From the NCBI GenBank assembly GCA_022496205.1, contig WTXD01000050.1:124001-188000 (forward strand): 64,000 nucleotides of DNA, written 5' to 3'. The notes under the pieces were generated by a model. That model was not told the origin of the DNA. It saw only the letters and a program-made list of their open reading frames with translations, and did no database searches. Positions within the stretch are counted from its first letter, which is position 1. Every line of letters starts with the position of its first letter. A program made the position numbers and the translations under genes. Shown in pieces: positions 23,497 through 33,653 of the stretch. The stretch is from Gloeopeniophorella convolvens (Eukaryota; Basidiomycota; Agaricomycetes; Russulales).

Positions 23497-24733
23497 GGAG
23501 CGAAAAGGTTTGATGAGGTGAATCCGACCGTGGCAGGATGAAACCATTCTGGAGGCGAGGAATAACATCTTATACGACGGGCAGTGAGGCAGTGCCCGTC
23601 AATGGTGTGACGAGGAGCTGCGGGATGAATGACTAGACACACTGCGGAGCCGTCTGACGTCGCCTCCTCTTGGTGACTCCTTGAGGCACAGGTTGATAGC
23701 TAGGCGACCCTGCCAGTGGGCGGGTACAGGAAGAAACGTCCTGTACTCGCCCAGTCAATCCCCTAGACCTTGAACGTTTTGAACATTTGATTCGCACAGG
23801 ATGACTGGGAAGCACGCACCGTCATTACATAGCAGTCTGAAAAGACATATTGAAAAGTTGTTGCGGCTGCGCGGGAGTTGGAATCACAACAACGACCGTT
23901 GGGTGCAGTTGAACCCGGGGAGGGGGAGGGGGGGGGCAAGTCCACCGTCGTCTGTACGAGTACACTGTGCGAAGTGGGCGAGTCTGATTGTGCCATCTGG
24001 TCTTGTCACGCAGGCGGCAGGCTGTGAGAGATCGATGAATTCATTTGGACGAACATGGGAAGGGGATCAATCAGCTCATGCAGTTGGTAGGCAGACTCGA
24101 CTGACAACCTTATGATACGCGTGAAATTGAGGCTGGAGGCGATGGCAATATGTAGGTTAAGTTCATTGCCAGGCTCAGGTGGCGATATCGATATGTACAG
24201 CTACTTGCGTCTGTTGCAGCTGCAGTACCAGGCGGGTTGGAGGTGAATATGATCGTGGTCCCGGTCAGGCCTGGCCGGGCCCGCGATGGCCAGAGCATCG
24301 CATACATATGCATACAATCACACACATATAATAGCCGCAGAGGCCGACATCATTCGCCTCTTGGCCGGAACGCTGCCAAGGCTGCGATGATCATGCTACT
24401 GTCTGAGTGTCGCTGCCACCAGTATGTAACAGCAGCGCTACAATGCATTGCCAGATTGATCCCAACCGCCTCGCCACGGTCGTCGTGCTCGTCGCGAGGG
24501 TGGTGGCGGCGGACACCTGAACGAAGCGATATTGAATTACTACATAAGTCGAGCTTAGCGAGCGTCGGCGAGCCTGGAACTGAAAAATCGCGGCGGTAGC
24601 GCCGCATATACTTTCCCTTGGTCTCACCCTCAACCTGCCGCAGGCGGTCGTTCATGCTAAGTACTCCTTGCACATTCTGTATTCTCCAAGTGTTGAACGC
24701 TACCCGCCTACCACTACCGCTGCAATAACTCCC
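23497..24733. other. Divergent intergenic region with a G-rich tract
   Basis: About 1.2 kb without convincing ORFs, between the DUF2828 and DHHC start codons. A run of guanines at 23917-23936 (GGGG A GGGGG A GGGGGGGGG) could form a quadruplex. Confidence 0.45.
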
Positions 24734-26191
24734 ATGAGCAACAACGCTGTGCCGCTTCTTGCCTTTGAACCAGGCAGCGTCCCCGCGACACGCAAGCCTG
24801 CCGACGATTACGAGTCAGACGACGAGCAGCCAGGCAATCCGCGCAAGTGGTACCATTATGTGCCTCTCTGTAGTACGTCGTGTGGCTCCTATGTAGCTTG
24901 CTGCACCGGCTCCTGATCCGCACGCGGCACAGTTGCAGTTTTACTTCTCCTCGCGCCGCACCCATCCATCCTTCACGTCCTTCTGCACTATCACTACCTG
25001 ACTCTACACTCGGCCTTCTTCTTCTGTGTGCACCTTCTCGTCATCTACGCCCTCTCCTTCCTCGCCTTCAGCTCACTCATCGTTTGCGTCGCGCGGGACC
25101 CTGGGCGCGTTCCAGACCCAAAGGCTGAGACACCGCATGGCGACGGCGGCGACGTCAGCCTCGAGGACGCGCTGCTCAGCGCGCCCCCAGAAGACTACAC
25201 GCTCCCCGGTAGATGGTGCCGGATATGCTGGGGGCCTAAGCCTGAGCGCACCCACCACTGCTCGCAGTGCGGGCGGTGCGTGCTCAAGATGGGTGCGTGC
25301 GCTGGCGGTTGCTTCCCAATGCGCGTATTCAGGGTCTCTTGTTGCAGATCACCATTGTCCGTGGATGGGTGCGAAGTGCATCGTACGTGTCATCTTGCGC
25401 GCGCTCCGTATCGGAGGTGTTACTGAATATCGCCGTACTGCAGGGTTACCGGACATATCCTTCCTTCCTACACTTCCTTGCGTCCGTCGCGCTCTTAGCC
25501 ATCTATACCGCGACAATATGCATCCGCGGGCTTATCTTTGCTTTCCGCAATCCTCTTGCTATGGTACGCTACCTTCGACCAACCTTGTCTTGTTGGGCTT
25601 ACATCTTCGGTAGAGCGAAATCACACCTGTGCATATGCTTATGCTCTCATTCACTGGCTGCGCATTTTCAGTCATCATGGGATCCTTCCTCGGATATCAC
25701 GTGTATCTCGTACTGTGCGCTTACGCTCCCTTCATTCTCCTACCTGCGTCTTCTAACCCGCCCCACAGCACGAACCAAACGACCCTCGAGCACGTCTCGC
25801 CCTTCCAGCTTCTGCGATACCTCCCCCCTTTGCCGCCCTGCCGCCTCTCTAGCCCACCGTTTGAGCACCAGCTCGTCTTTGCCCAGCGCCGTGCCGTGCG
25901 CGCAGCCCACTCACGCACGCGGCTGTACGACGTTGGCTGGCGGAGAAACGTCGCTCAGGTCTTCCGGCCGACGCGCCGGTGGCGTGTGTGGCTGGCGCGC
26001 CTCCTCTGGGGCGGTAGCTGGTGCGTTCTCCCTCTCCGCTCGGACCTGGACATGGGTGCTCACAGGATGGGCTGCACAGCGCCGGCGCGGGCACGCAGTT
26101 CCCGCGCAATCCCCGCGCGGACGACATGCTCGCGGAGCTTGCGGCGGAACTTGTGCGAATAGAAAACGCGAACGAAGCCGTAGGACGCTAA
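24734..26191 (+). CDS. DHHC-type protein S-palmitoyltransferase
   Basis: 372 residues in seven exons: 24734-24872, 24933-25292, 25348-25382, 25444-25563, 25614-25714, 25769-26020, 26080-26191. Transfers palmitate from palmitoyl-CoA to cysteines of membrane proteins. Two hydrophobic segments (LLLAPHPSI region; HLLVIYALSFLAFSSLIVCV) precede the cysteine-rich domain CRICWGPKPERTHHCSQCGR, which runs into DHHCPWMGAKC; the catalytic DHHC is at about residues 167-170. Two more helices follow (FLASVALLAIYTATICI and MLSFTGCAFSVIMGSFLGYH), then the TTxE-like motif TNQTTLEH. The end RNPRADDMLAELAAELVRI is shared with fungal homologues. The DHHC motif is assembled across an intron. The last intron boundary is the least certain. 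Confidence 0.9.
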
Positions 26192-26445
26192 CTATTGCGC
26201 TCGCATCACTGTACTCTTTCACCTTCTTTCCGCTTCTCCCGCGTCTGGAGGCGCATATATCCATGTCTATTTGTCTGTCTGTATTCCTTCTTGGTGTCGA
26301 TGCATGGACACGGTGCCTTTATCTTATTTACTCATCACCTGGTGGTGTGCATCGTGAAGGAAGTAGTAAGTAATACACACAGCAAGTAGGTACTCGTACA
26401 GAATCGGGCGCAGCTCCAGGATAATCAGTCAGCGCTCAGCATGTG

Positions 26446-28197
26446 CTAGTACTCAGTCGTGTCCTGTAGTCGCCACCGTCGCAACGGGCCCCACCACCAC
26501 ATTGACAACGCACGGGCCTGGGGCCGCGGGGGTGACGGTTTTCTCTGTCGGTCGTGACCGTCGTCGCGGTTACCTCTTCGCCCTTCGTCATTACCCTCCA
26601 TCTCACCCCCTCCGCCATCCGCATCCCCGCCACTGCCATCCCCCCGATTTCGCTGCACGAGTCCCTCGAAGCTCTCCATCTCGAGGGCCGCTTCCGCTGC
26701 CTCCCTTTGACGCTCGCGCACGCCGAATGCACCAAGCCCCCACCCTGAGTTTGCTGGCGCGTCAGCGGGATGCCCAGAGCCCTCGACGCCAAACACCTCG
26801 CGGATGTGCTCGGCACGCTCGACGGCGCGCCGTCTCGCTGCGCTTACATGCGCATTGCGCACGAGACGGTACGCTGCGCGCCCGAGAGACCACGGCCAGA
26901 GCGACCACGCGCCGATGCCGCCGCCAGCATCAGACGGTTTAGAGGAGCCTGTCGTCGAGCTTGTGATTGTCTCTGATGACGCAGGGACTGAATCGTTGTC
27001 CGACGACCTGCGCGGGGCGCGGGGCGCATCGTTGGCGGCGGGTTGCCTCTTGTCTCCCGAGCCACGGCCTGAGATGGCGTGCCACGCCTCGCGCAGCTTT
27101 TCTTTCTGCTCGCGTCGACGCTGCTCGCGGGCACTTCGGCGCCTGCGGCGCTTCTCGGCGCGACGCAGCCACTCCTCGACCTCGCCCACGCCCATGCCCG
27201 CGCCAACCCACCACCACCAGCCGAGGAAGCTCTGCCAGAGGACGACGGCGCCAGTGAGCATTGGTACCCACTCAAACTGGTCGCGCGAAGGGATGTACGC
27301 GATTGTCAGCGCGGTCGATGCGAGCGCGAGTAGCAGCGCGCCGATACCGAATGCAGCAGTGCCGCCATCTGTGCGCCAGGCTTGCTTGCGATTGACGGCG
27401 AGGCCCCAGACTGCGAGCGAGAGGGTGAAGAGAATGGATAGGGTGGCATTACAGACGTTGCGCACGGCAGAGGCGCCAGAAGCAAGGGAGGTACTTGAGT
27501 GTAGGGGGGCAAGCTGCATGGTAGCGGCGACGATGGCGAGGGGGCCGAGGAGGATAAAGATAAGTTGTGCCTCAAGGCGCGAGGGGTACATGAGAGCGAG
27601 GAATTGGATATGTGTGATCTGTGGGATCGTCGAGTTGGTAAGGAATCGGTCGTGCCTGAGCAGCAACGTACCTGAGTGAGAGCCGAGACGGTTGCGTTCA
27701 TGAGAAGCCAGGCAGCGAGGCCAGTCCTGGACCAACCGTCGCCATTACGGGGGTCGTTGAACGGGGGGAGATCGACAGCGACATAATTGAGCATGAACGG
27801 CCAATCCTGACTTTCGCGGATGGCCTCGTTGAGGACGAAGGTGAGGGAGGCAATGACGGAGGCGAGGAGGGTGATGGCGGCGGACATCTGGAGGATGAAA
27901 TTTACTTTTGCGAGTCGGGCATGGTACTGGGCGGTGAAGATGAGCTGAATGAGGAGGACGGAGACGAGGGTGAGGGTGATGCCGGTGACAAGGATCTGGA
28001 TGGGGAGAGAACGAGCAAAGTTGGGACGATAGGAGAGATAAGGGTTGGTGGGGTAGCCTCTGTAGTGGCGAAAGTCAGCGGGGCCTCTGTGGTCTGGGAG
28101 GGGGTCGAACAGACCCATCATGGGACGAGTTGGAAGACGAGTTCTGGACGGTAGCGAGGGCGGAAAGGGAGTCGGAGAGCGCTGAGGAGAGCGGCAT
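26446..28197 (-). CDS. Seven-helix integral membrane protein of unknown function
   Basis: 547 residues, exons 28197-28115, 28059-27672 and 27618-26446. A short Ser-rich N-terminus and a Pro/Tyr-rich segment precede seven hydrophobic segments, for example IQILVTGITLTLVSVLLIQL, MSAAITLLASVIASLTFVL, FILLGPLAIVAA, LSILFTLSLAVWGLAV, FGIGALLLALASTALTIAY and LTGAVVLWQSFLGWWWW. The C-terminal half (about 300 residues) is cytoplasmic-like: a highly basic EKRRRRRSAREQRRREQK coiled region, then Gly/Asp/Ser-rich disorder. The 7-helix plus long tail layout recalls fungal receptor-like or pH-sensing membrane proteins, but I see no family motif that settles it. The two introns restore the frame exactly. Its C-terminus is convergent with the DHHC gene. 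Confidence 0.8.
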
Positions 28198-28784
28198 CTT
28201 GACTGAGCCTGGGCAGGGATGCCCAGCGAGCCTTGGCTTGATCCCTTTGCCTTGTCTCTCTTGGCACCAAAACCCTCGCATCAGTCTCAGTTCGGCCGAC
28301 TCCAATGCAGCAATCCACTCACAACGCTCTCAGGTCGAGTCTGCTGATGCACCAGACGCTGCAAGTCTGCTCTCGTGGTGCGGCGACAGACGCGGACTGC
28401 CTAGGTTGCGAATGGCGGAGGGATCTCTTCGTGGCAGTGCAGACGCTCCGCCCGCCGCCTGCAATTCCAACTCTGCAACTGCGTGGCACGCCAGTCACCT
28501 GGCCGACAATTGGCCGAGCCTCGGCATCCCCGGCCTCCCGCTCATCCGCCCTTCGCCTTCTTCATATACTATCCACTGTACCTCCGACTCCTTCAGCCAT
28601 TGGACTTTCTTCACGTCTCGCCCCGCCGGTCTCGCTCGCATCTCCACTATCTTGCCTTACGGACCTCGCGAAGGCTCTCAATATCCGTCGGCCCTCCATT
28701 GAACTACACTTGCCGCCTCCTCTATGGCACGTCCCCATGCTTGATAGAATTCCCGGATAGCCTCAAGGTCCATAGAAGTGCATC

Positions 28785-29300
28785 ATGGAGCCTTTGCCAA
28801 GCCCTTGTTGGTTCCGCTGTCTCGGAACGTTGTCAGCTTGCGCCCTCAGGCTCGCCTTCCTTCTTTGCTCGTTATCGCTTGCCTTGGCTTCTGTGCCAGA
28901 CTGGCCTCCGATGCTCTGGTTCGACGGCTCGGAGCGCCCACTTCCCCTACTCCATCACGGTGCTCACCCCGAGGACTTCCGACTCGTCAGCATCATTTCC
29001 GCGGCCATCGAGCACCAGTCGCACCACCTCGATAAAATTGCTGAGGCGTGCGGCAGCTACCGCGTCTGGCAGGACGAAGCCGACGTTCTCGCAGGATACC
29101 TCGCAGAGCTCGTCTGGATCATCGAGTCCAGCGCCGAGAACCATGGGCTGCAGTCTGCTGTTGTCGCGGACTGGCGCTGCAAATTGTACGATGACGAACT
29201 CGGCGCTGCGGTGTCGTATTCGACATACTTCACCGCACGGGCTCTTCACGCTGTGGCGTGCCTACGAGGCACTGGAGGCGACATGCAAGGAGTCACGTAG
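28785..29300 (+). CDS. Hypothetical protein
   Basis: 171-residue single-exon ORF starting with a Cys/Leu-rich hydrophobic N-terminus (signal- or anchor-like: LACALRLAFLL-type stretch ending near LALAS). A soluble part follows with good coding composition: LLHHGAHPEDFRLVSIISAA, HQSHHLDKIAEAC, VLAGYLAELVWIIESSAE and SYSTYFTARALHAVACL. Third-position GC bias is clear from 28900 to 29290, so at least this part is coding. Overlapping longer ORFs in other frames (28483-29487) look like shadows. The family is unrecognised. The gene ends 217 bp before a Tc1-like insertion, and an upstream exon cannot be excluded. Confidence 0.5.
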   Translation: MEPLPSPCWFRCLGTLSACALRLAFLLCSLSLALASVPDWPPMLWFDGSERPLPLLHHGAHPEDFRLVSIISAAIEHQSHHLDKIAEACGSYRVWQDEADVLAGYLAELVWIIESSAENHGLQSAVVADWRCKLYDDELGAAVSYSTYFTARALHAVACLRGTGGDMQGVT

Positions 29301-29517
29301 CGCACCGCCTCCGCCGTCGTCCATCCCCGCGTGTGGCAACGACATTTCCGCGCCCGTCACCGTTGTCACGGTGTGCGACGTCGTCACTGTCGACGAGGCC
29401 TCACTCGACTCCTACCACGATACCCGCGCCGCTGCAACGCCCACGTCCGCCTGTTGGAATCATGATCGTCGGACAGTGATAAGATAAGGATATCGGACAT
29501 AGATCAGTCGTAGCGTA

Positions 29518-30809
29518 CTCACTGTGACCGAAAGTATCCGGACACGTCACATGTGTCACGTCGTAGTTACATCGTCAATCATCTTTGCTCTATATCACCA
29601 TGGCCCGAGGACCTGTTGAGCTCACACCTTCCAAGAGGATTAAGATCCTCACCCTCCATGGATTAAACCACTCAGTTTGCAAGATCTCTGCCTTAACAGG
29701 CATTCCCAAGTCTACTTGTCATAACACCATCTGATGTGATCACTTATTCCACACATACTGATCTCTCCCCCGATCTGGCTGTCCACATGTGATTGATGAT
29801 CGTACTGGGCGAAGGGTCATCCGAACTTTACACAAGCATTGCTTTGACACCTATCGCAAGGTTGCTGAGATGGTTGGAGGCCTTTCAAGGCATCAAGTTC
29901 AACATGTTGCCAACTCTGCTGGCTATCATCGCCGGATTGCTCGCTGCAAACCCTACCTCACCAAGTCAACTGTTTGGAGGAGGTTGGCATGGGCTTGGGC
30001 TAACACCAACCACAACTGGAATTCTGTGATCTGGACTGACGAGGTTTCTATTGAGACCGGAAAGTGGCCAGGGCATCAGCGAGTTACCTGTCGAGCTGAT
30101 GAAGAATACCTGGAGGAGAATATTGTTCCGACATTTGCGAGCAGAAGAAGATCAATCATGCTTTGGGGTTGCATTGCTCATGGCAGGAAGGGACCCCTGG
30201 TTAGGCTGCAGTTGGGTGATGAAGACAGCCACTCTAGAGCTCACAAAGGAAGAGGTGGGCTTAATGCATAGAAATATGTGGATCAGGTGCTCCGCAGACC
30301 TCTCTCTGACTTCTGTAGGACCCTTCAGGAGGAGAGGAGTACCCCTATATTGGTTGTTGAGGATGGTGCCCCTGCCCACAGGAGCAAGACTGCAACTCTT
30401 GCAAGGAAGGAGCTAAACATACAAACACTTACCCATCCTCCCAACTCTCCTGACCTCAATCCCATTGAGCCTTTGTGGCTCCTTCTCAAGAATTGGGTGG
30501 CAGATATACCAGGGTCTAGGCATTCTATTGAAAGCTTATAGGCAGCTGTTCAAATAGTGTGGGAAGGGATAACAGATAATGAGGTGGCCATGTGCACCAG
30601 TAGGATGGGTGACCGTGTTCAGGCTGTGCAGAAGGCAACAGGATGGCACACAATATTTTAGATATACAAGTAGCTACCTTATATGCTACTGTACATACTA
30701 TAAAAGTGCCAACATGAATTGTTAGGGAGAATGTGTCGGAATTCACTGTACAAGGTGTGGGAAACTATCTCCAGACAAGAGGTGTCCAGATACTTTCTGT
30801 AGCCATGAG
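29518..30809 (+). mobile_element. Degenerate Tc1/mariner DNA transposon
   Basis: A 1,292-bp element flanked by TA at 29516-29517 and 30810-30811. Its terminal inverted repeats of about 28 bp (29518-29545 and 30780-30809) share the core GAAAGTATCCGGACAC / GTGTCCAGATACTTTC. TA target duplication and a single DDE transposase are diagnostic of Tc1/mariner. It marks the boundary between the gene-dense arm and the repeat island. Confidence 0.9.
29600..30661 (+). pseudogene. Tc1/mariner transposase pseudogene
   Basis: The start ATGGCCCGAGG gives a helix-turn-helix N-terminus (LTPSKRIKILTLHGL; GIPKSTCHN), broken by stop codons near 29,732 and 29,756. The later frame holds the catalytic blocks IWTDEVSIETG (first Asp), VVEDGAPAHRS (second Asp) and NSPDLNPIEPLW (third acidic block). 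There is a frame disturbance near 30,220-30,270 and a stop before the final segment (AVQIVWEGITDNEV). Several independent lesions mean it cannot encode an active transposase. Confidence 0.88.
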
Positions 30810-30811
30810 TA

Positions 30812-33600
30812 CACTCTTTGTTCCTTACTGTTTGACACACGACTGTGTAGACAAACAGATCCATCCCTTCTTACCTTAACGGGCGACACCATCTGGTCTT
30901 GAGTCACGGAATATCAACACCACCATCCTCGGCACCTCTGCCATCGCCCTTGAATCATCAGCCACCCCCACGTTCCCATAGGCCGACCACTCCCACGTGA
31001 GCGCTGCAGAGGACAATATGCATGCGCACCGTGCGTCGCATGGCCCTGCGCTGGCACAGCAAGTTCTGCTGCATAGCGTGGCTGTGATGCGGTATAGCGA
31101 CACGCCCCACAAAAGTGCTGCCACTGCCCCTGCCACGGGGCTCTGCTGACAAAAACAGCGATCCTGCGCCCACTCTCGTGCCCGCGCCCCGACTAGTCAT
31201 GGCGACGCCACCACGAACCCTATTGCATGGTCCCGTTTCGGACCACGACGACATGACCACGCCACCGCCATGAGTTCCTTCACACGGCGATGTGACCGCG
31301 ACGTGGCGTGCCAACGTGCACCCATCCACTTCCCCGCCGCACTCTGACAAGTGCGGCTTCACTTCCCCAAATGAGGGCGGTCATACCGACCTCATATCGA
31401 ACCTGCCACTCTACAAAACCCCCCTGTCTTACTCCTTGCTTACCGTGCTTACCAGTCTTAGTCATTCTTAGTACTCTTAGATTGTTCTTGAAGCTAAATT
31501 AGGGCCTGCTTGTGGTCATCTTACGACCTCCAGCTTACCTGAGTCTTCTGCTTAGCTTCTGCCTTCCTTACATCTGAAAAACCCTCCCTAATAAGATTGC
31601 ACATAATATTTAATAGATACATCTGCGAGGTCTCCGCCTGCCGCAGTCTCCTGTGTGTGCCGCCGCCGATCTCACACTCGCTGCCACCGTTCCCACGCGC
31701 ACCACCACTGCCGTTGTCGGCCTTGATCTCGTCGTCGCAGTCGTGGGTGACGGTGCTAGCGTCACTGGTGCCGCTGGCGTCGTTGTTGTTGCGGCTGTGC
31801 TACGTCGCAGCGTGTCGCGACCACCGTCGTCGTCATGGGCACACCATGTCGCATCGCCACCGCACTGCGTCGTGCAGCCGCGTCGTCATTGTTGTCGGGG
31901 CCGTGCTGCTCCGCACAGCCTCGCAACGTGGTTGCGGTGCCACCGCTCCCACTCACACGGGGAGCAGACACAGGGCCATGGGGCGGGCCTAGTGGTCAGC
32001 GGGAGTACTACATATTGGGTACACAGGCGCACCTCGTTGCGTCCTTTGCGCCAGGTCATTGGCCATGCCGCAAGCGCCATGAGCACAGCGGGCCGGCGGA
32101 GAGGACGACGAGGGGCGGGCACGCGGGAGTGTGGCCGTGCCCGAGTGTGACGGCGAGGCACACCTTGTCCGCGTGGCACAGCGCGCTGGTGCATGCGTCG
32201 AGGACAAACGTACCGCCTGGGTGTGGCGCCGGGACGCCATCAGCAGCACTCAAACTTGGGCTACTGGTGTGGCTGCGCTCATCAGGGAGTGGCGGTGATT
32301 TGGCGCGGGGTGGTGTCAGCGATGTCGCGGCGATGGCGTGTATTGCGGTACGGCCGTCGCTGTTTGGGCTTGCAAAGTTGGCCTCGTGCGCGAAAGATTG
32401 CGGCGGCGGCGTTGTAGCAAACTGGAAGGCCGGCGCGATAAGGGACGCGCGCTCGCTGTGTTCGTCCACACAACTTTGCAGTGGTGACCGCACTTTGAGG
32501 CGCGCGTCACTGTGCCACATCGTGGTCGCGTTACGCGGTGAACTCTCCTGCGCCCGCACGTTGGGGTTGTGGTTCGGTGCCGGGTCGTGCAAGGCGAGTC
32601 ATGGCGGCATTTTGGCGCCCGGCCAGGCGAATGTGATGAGGATGGATGATAGCAGGTGGGGAGGAGGTTGGTGGGAAAGGCAGTGAGGGAGATGGGGATG
32701 GCAAAAGGGCCGGGGACAGGCGGTTCAGGAGGAGCGGGAACGAGGGAGCGAAGGATAGCGTACCTGCGTGTGCCAGCGCTGACACGCGTGGATCGGTGCA
32801 GTGCTATTTGCGGGCGACGCGGAAGGTGAGGGCGGTGAGCCAGGTGAGGGTGCGCCGGGCGAGCTCGCAGGCAGCGAGCCGGAAAGTGAGCCGGGAGAAG
32901 GCGGCAATATGGGTGCAGGGGACAGGGTTGGGGGCGTACCGTCAGGCGCGGTCGCCGACATCGCCCAGGAGCGCCTGGCGGGGCAGGAGGCGAGGGCTGC
33001 GTCACGGCGCAATTCTTCGTCACTGAGAGGGGCAAAGAGTGAGTGTGGGATAGCGGAGAGTGCGAGTGGGCAGTGGTCAGTACGTGTGAGCGGACAGTGT
33101 ACATAGCAGGCGCACCTTAGTACTTACTACCGTTTTCGAGAAACGACAAGTCGAACTGTTGACTCGCGTGGCAAGAACACGTCACGTGTCACGTGTCACG
33201 TGTGGCGTGTATCCGGCCGAACCCGGTGTCGTACGACTTTCACGATTCCGCACGATGCCACGTCGCTTCACTCTTTTCTCCTCCCTCCATCTTCCCGCAT
33301 TTCCCCTCCCCGTTTCTCCTTCCCTTCCCCTCCTGCCATACCTGCAAGCCCACCACCTGCAAACCAAGGTCAGTATAGGAAGGAGCTGGGGATATGGGTG
33401 AGCATTCAGCACATCCTACACGGTTTTGCTAACTTACTGTTAGTACAACACTTTGCTGGCTTGCTGCTGCCTGCATCTCCCTGTTGGTTCTTGCTCCTCT
33501 GACTGACATAAGGTATGTCTCCTTCCTGCTCTTTCATGTACTATTGTTGACTTTGTTGAGCACAGTCTCTTTGATCCCCGGCTGGATGACTTGTGGCTGA
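30812..33600. other. GC-rich gene-poor region with diverged repeats
   Basis: Several overlapping ORFs on both strands have Pro/Ser/Arg/His-rich shadow-like composition (31835-32686 plus; 32056-32592, 32316-33104 and 32725-33012 minus). The minus-strand segment 32725-33020 is the best candidate for real coding, with an acceptor-like CTCTCAG before DEELRRDAALASC and a donor after RWHTQ, but I cannot complete a model. GTCACGT is repeated three times at 33181-33202. Sequence near 31,280-31,410 recurs, diverged, near 33,970-34,130. Confidence 0.35.
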
Positions 33601-33653
33601 GGGTTAGGGTTAGGGTTAGGTGTTCAGGGTGAGGGGATATTAGGGTTAGGGTT
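33601..33653 (+). repeat. Interstitial telomere-type repeats (TTAGGG)
   Basis: Three and a third copies of GGGTTA at 33601-33620, then 20 bp of degenerate sequence, then TTAGGGTTAGGGTT at 33640-33653. TTAGGG is the telomere repeat of most filamentous fungi. The tract is internal, with repeats on both sides. Confidence 0.75.

Noticed and set aside
28483..29487. 334-residue plus-strand ORF
   Set aside because: It overlaps the 28785-29300 frame, which has clear codon bias. The longer frame is Ser/Arg/Pro-rich without bias.
32316..33104. 262-residue minus-strand ORF, Pro/His/Arg-rich
   Set aside because: Composition is that of a GC-rich antisense frame; no domain is seen and overlapping frames look equally likely.
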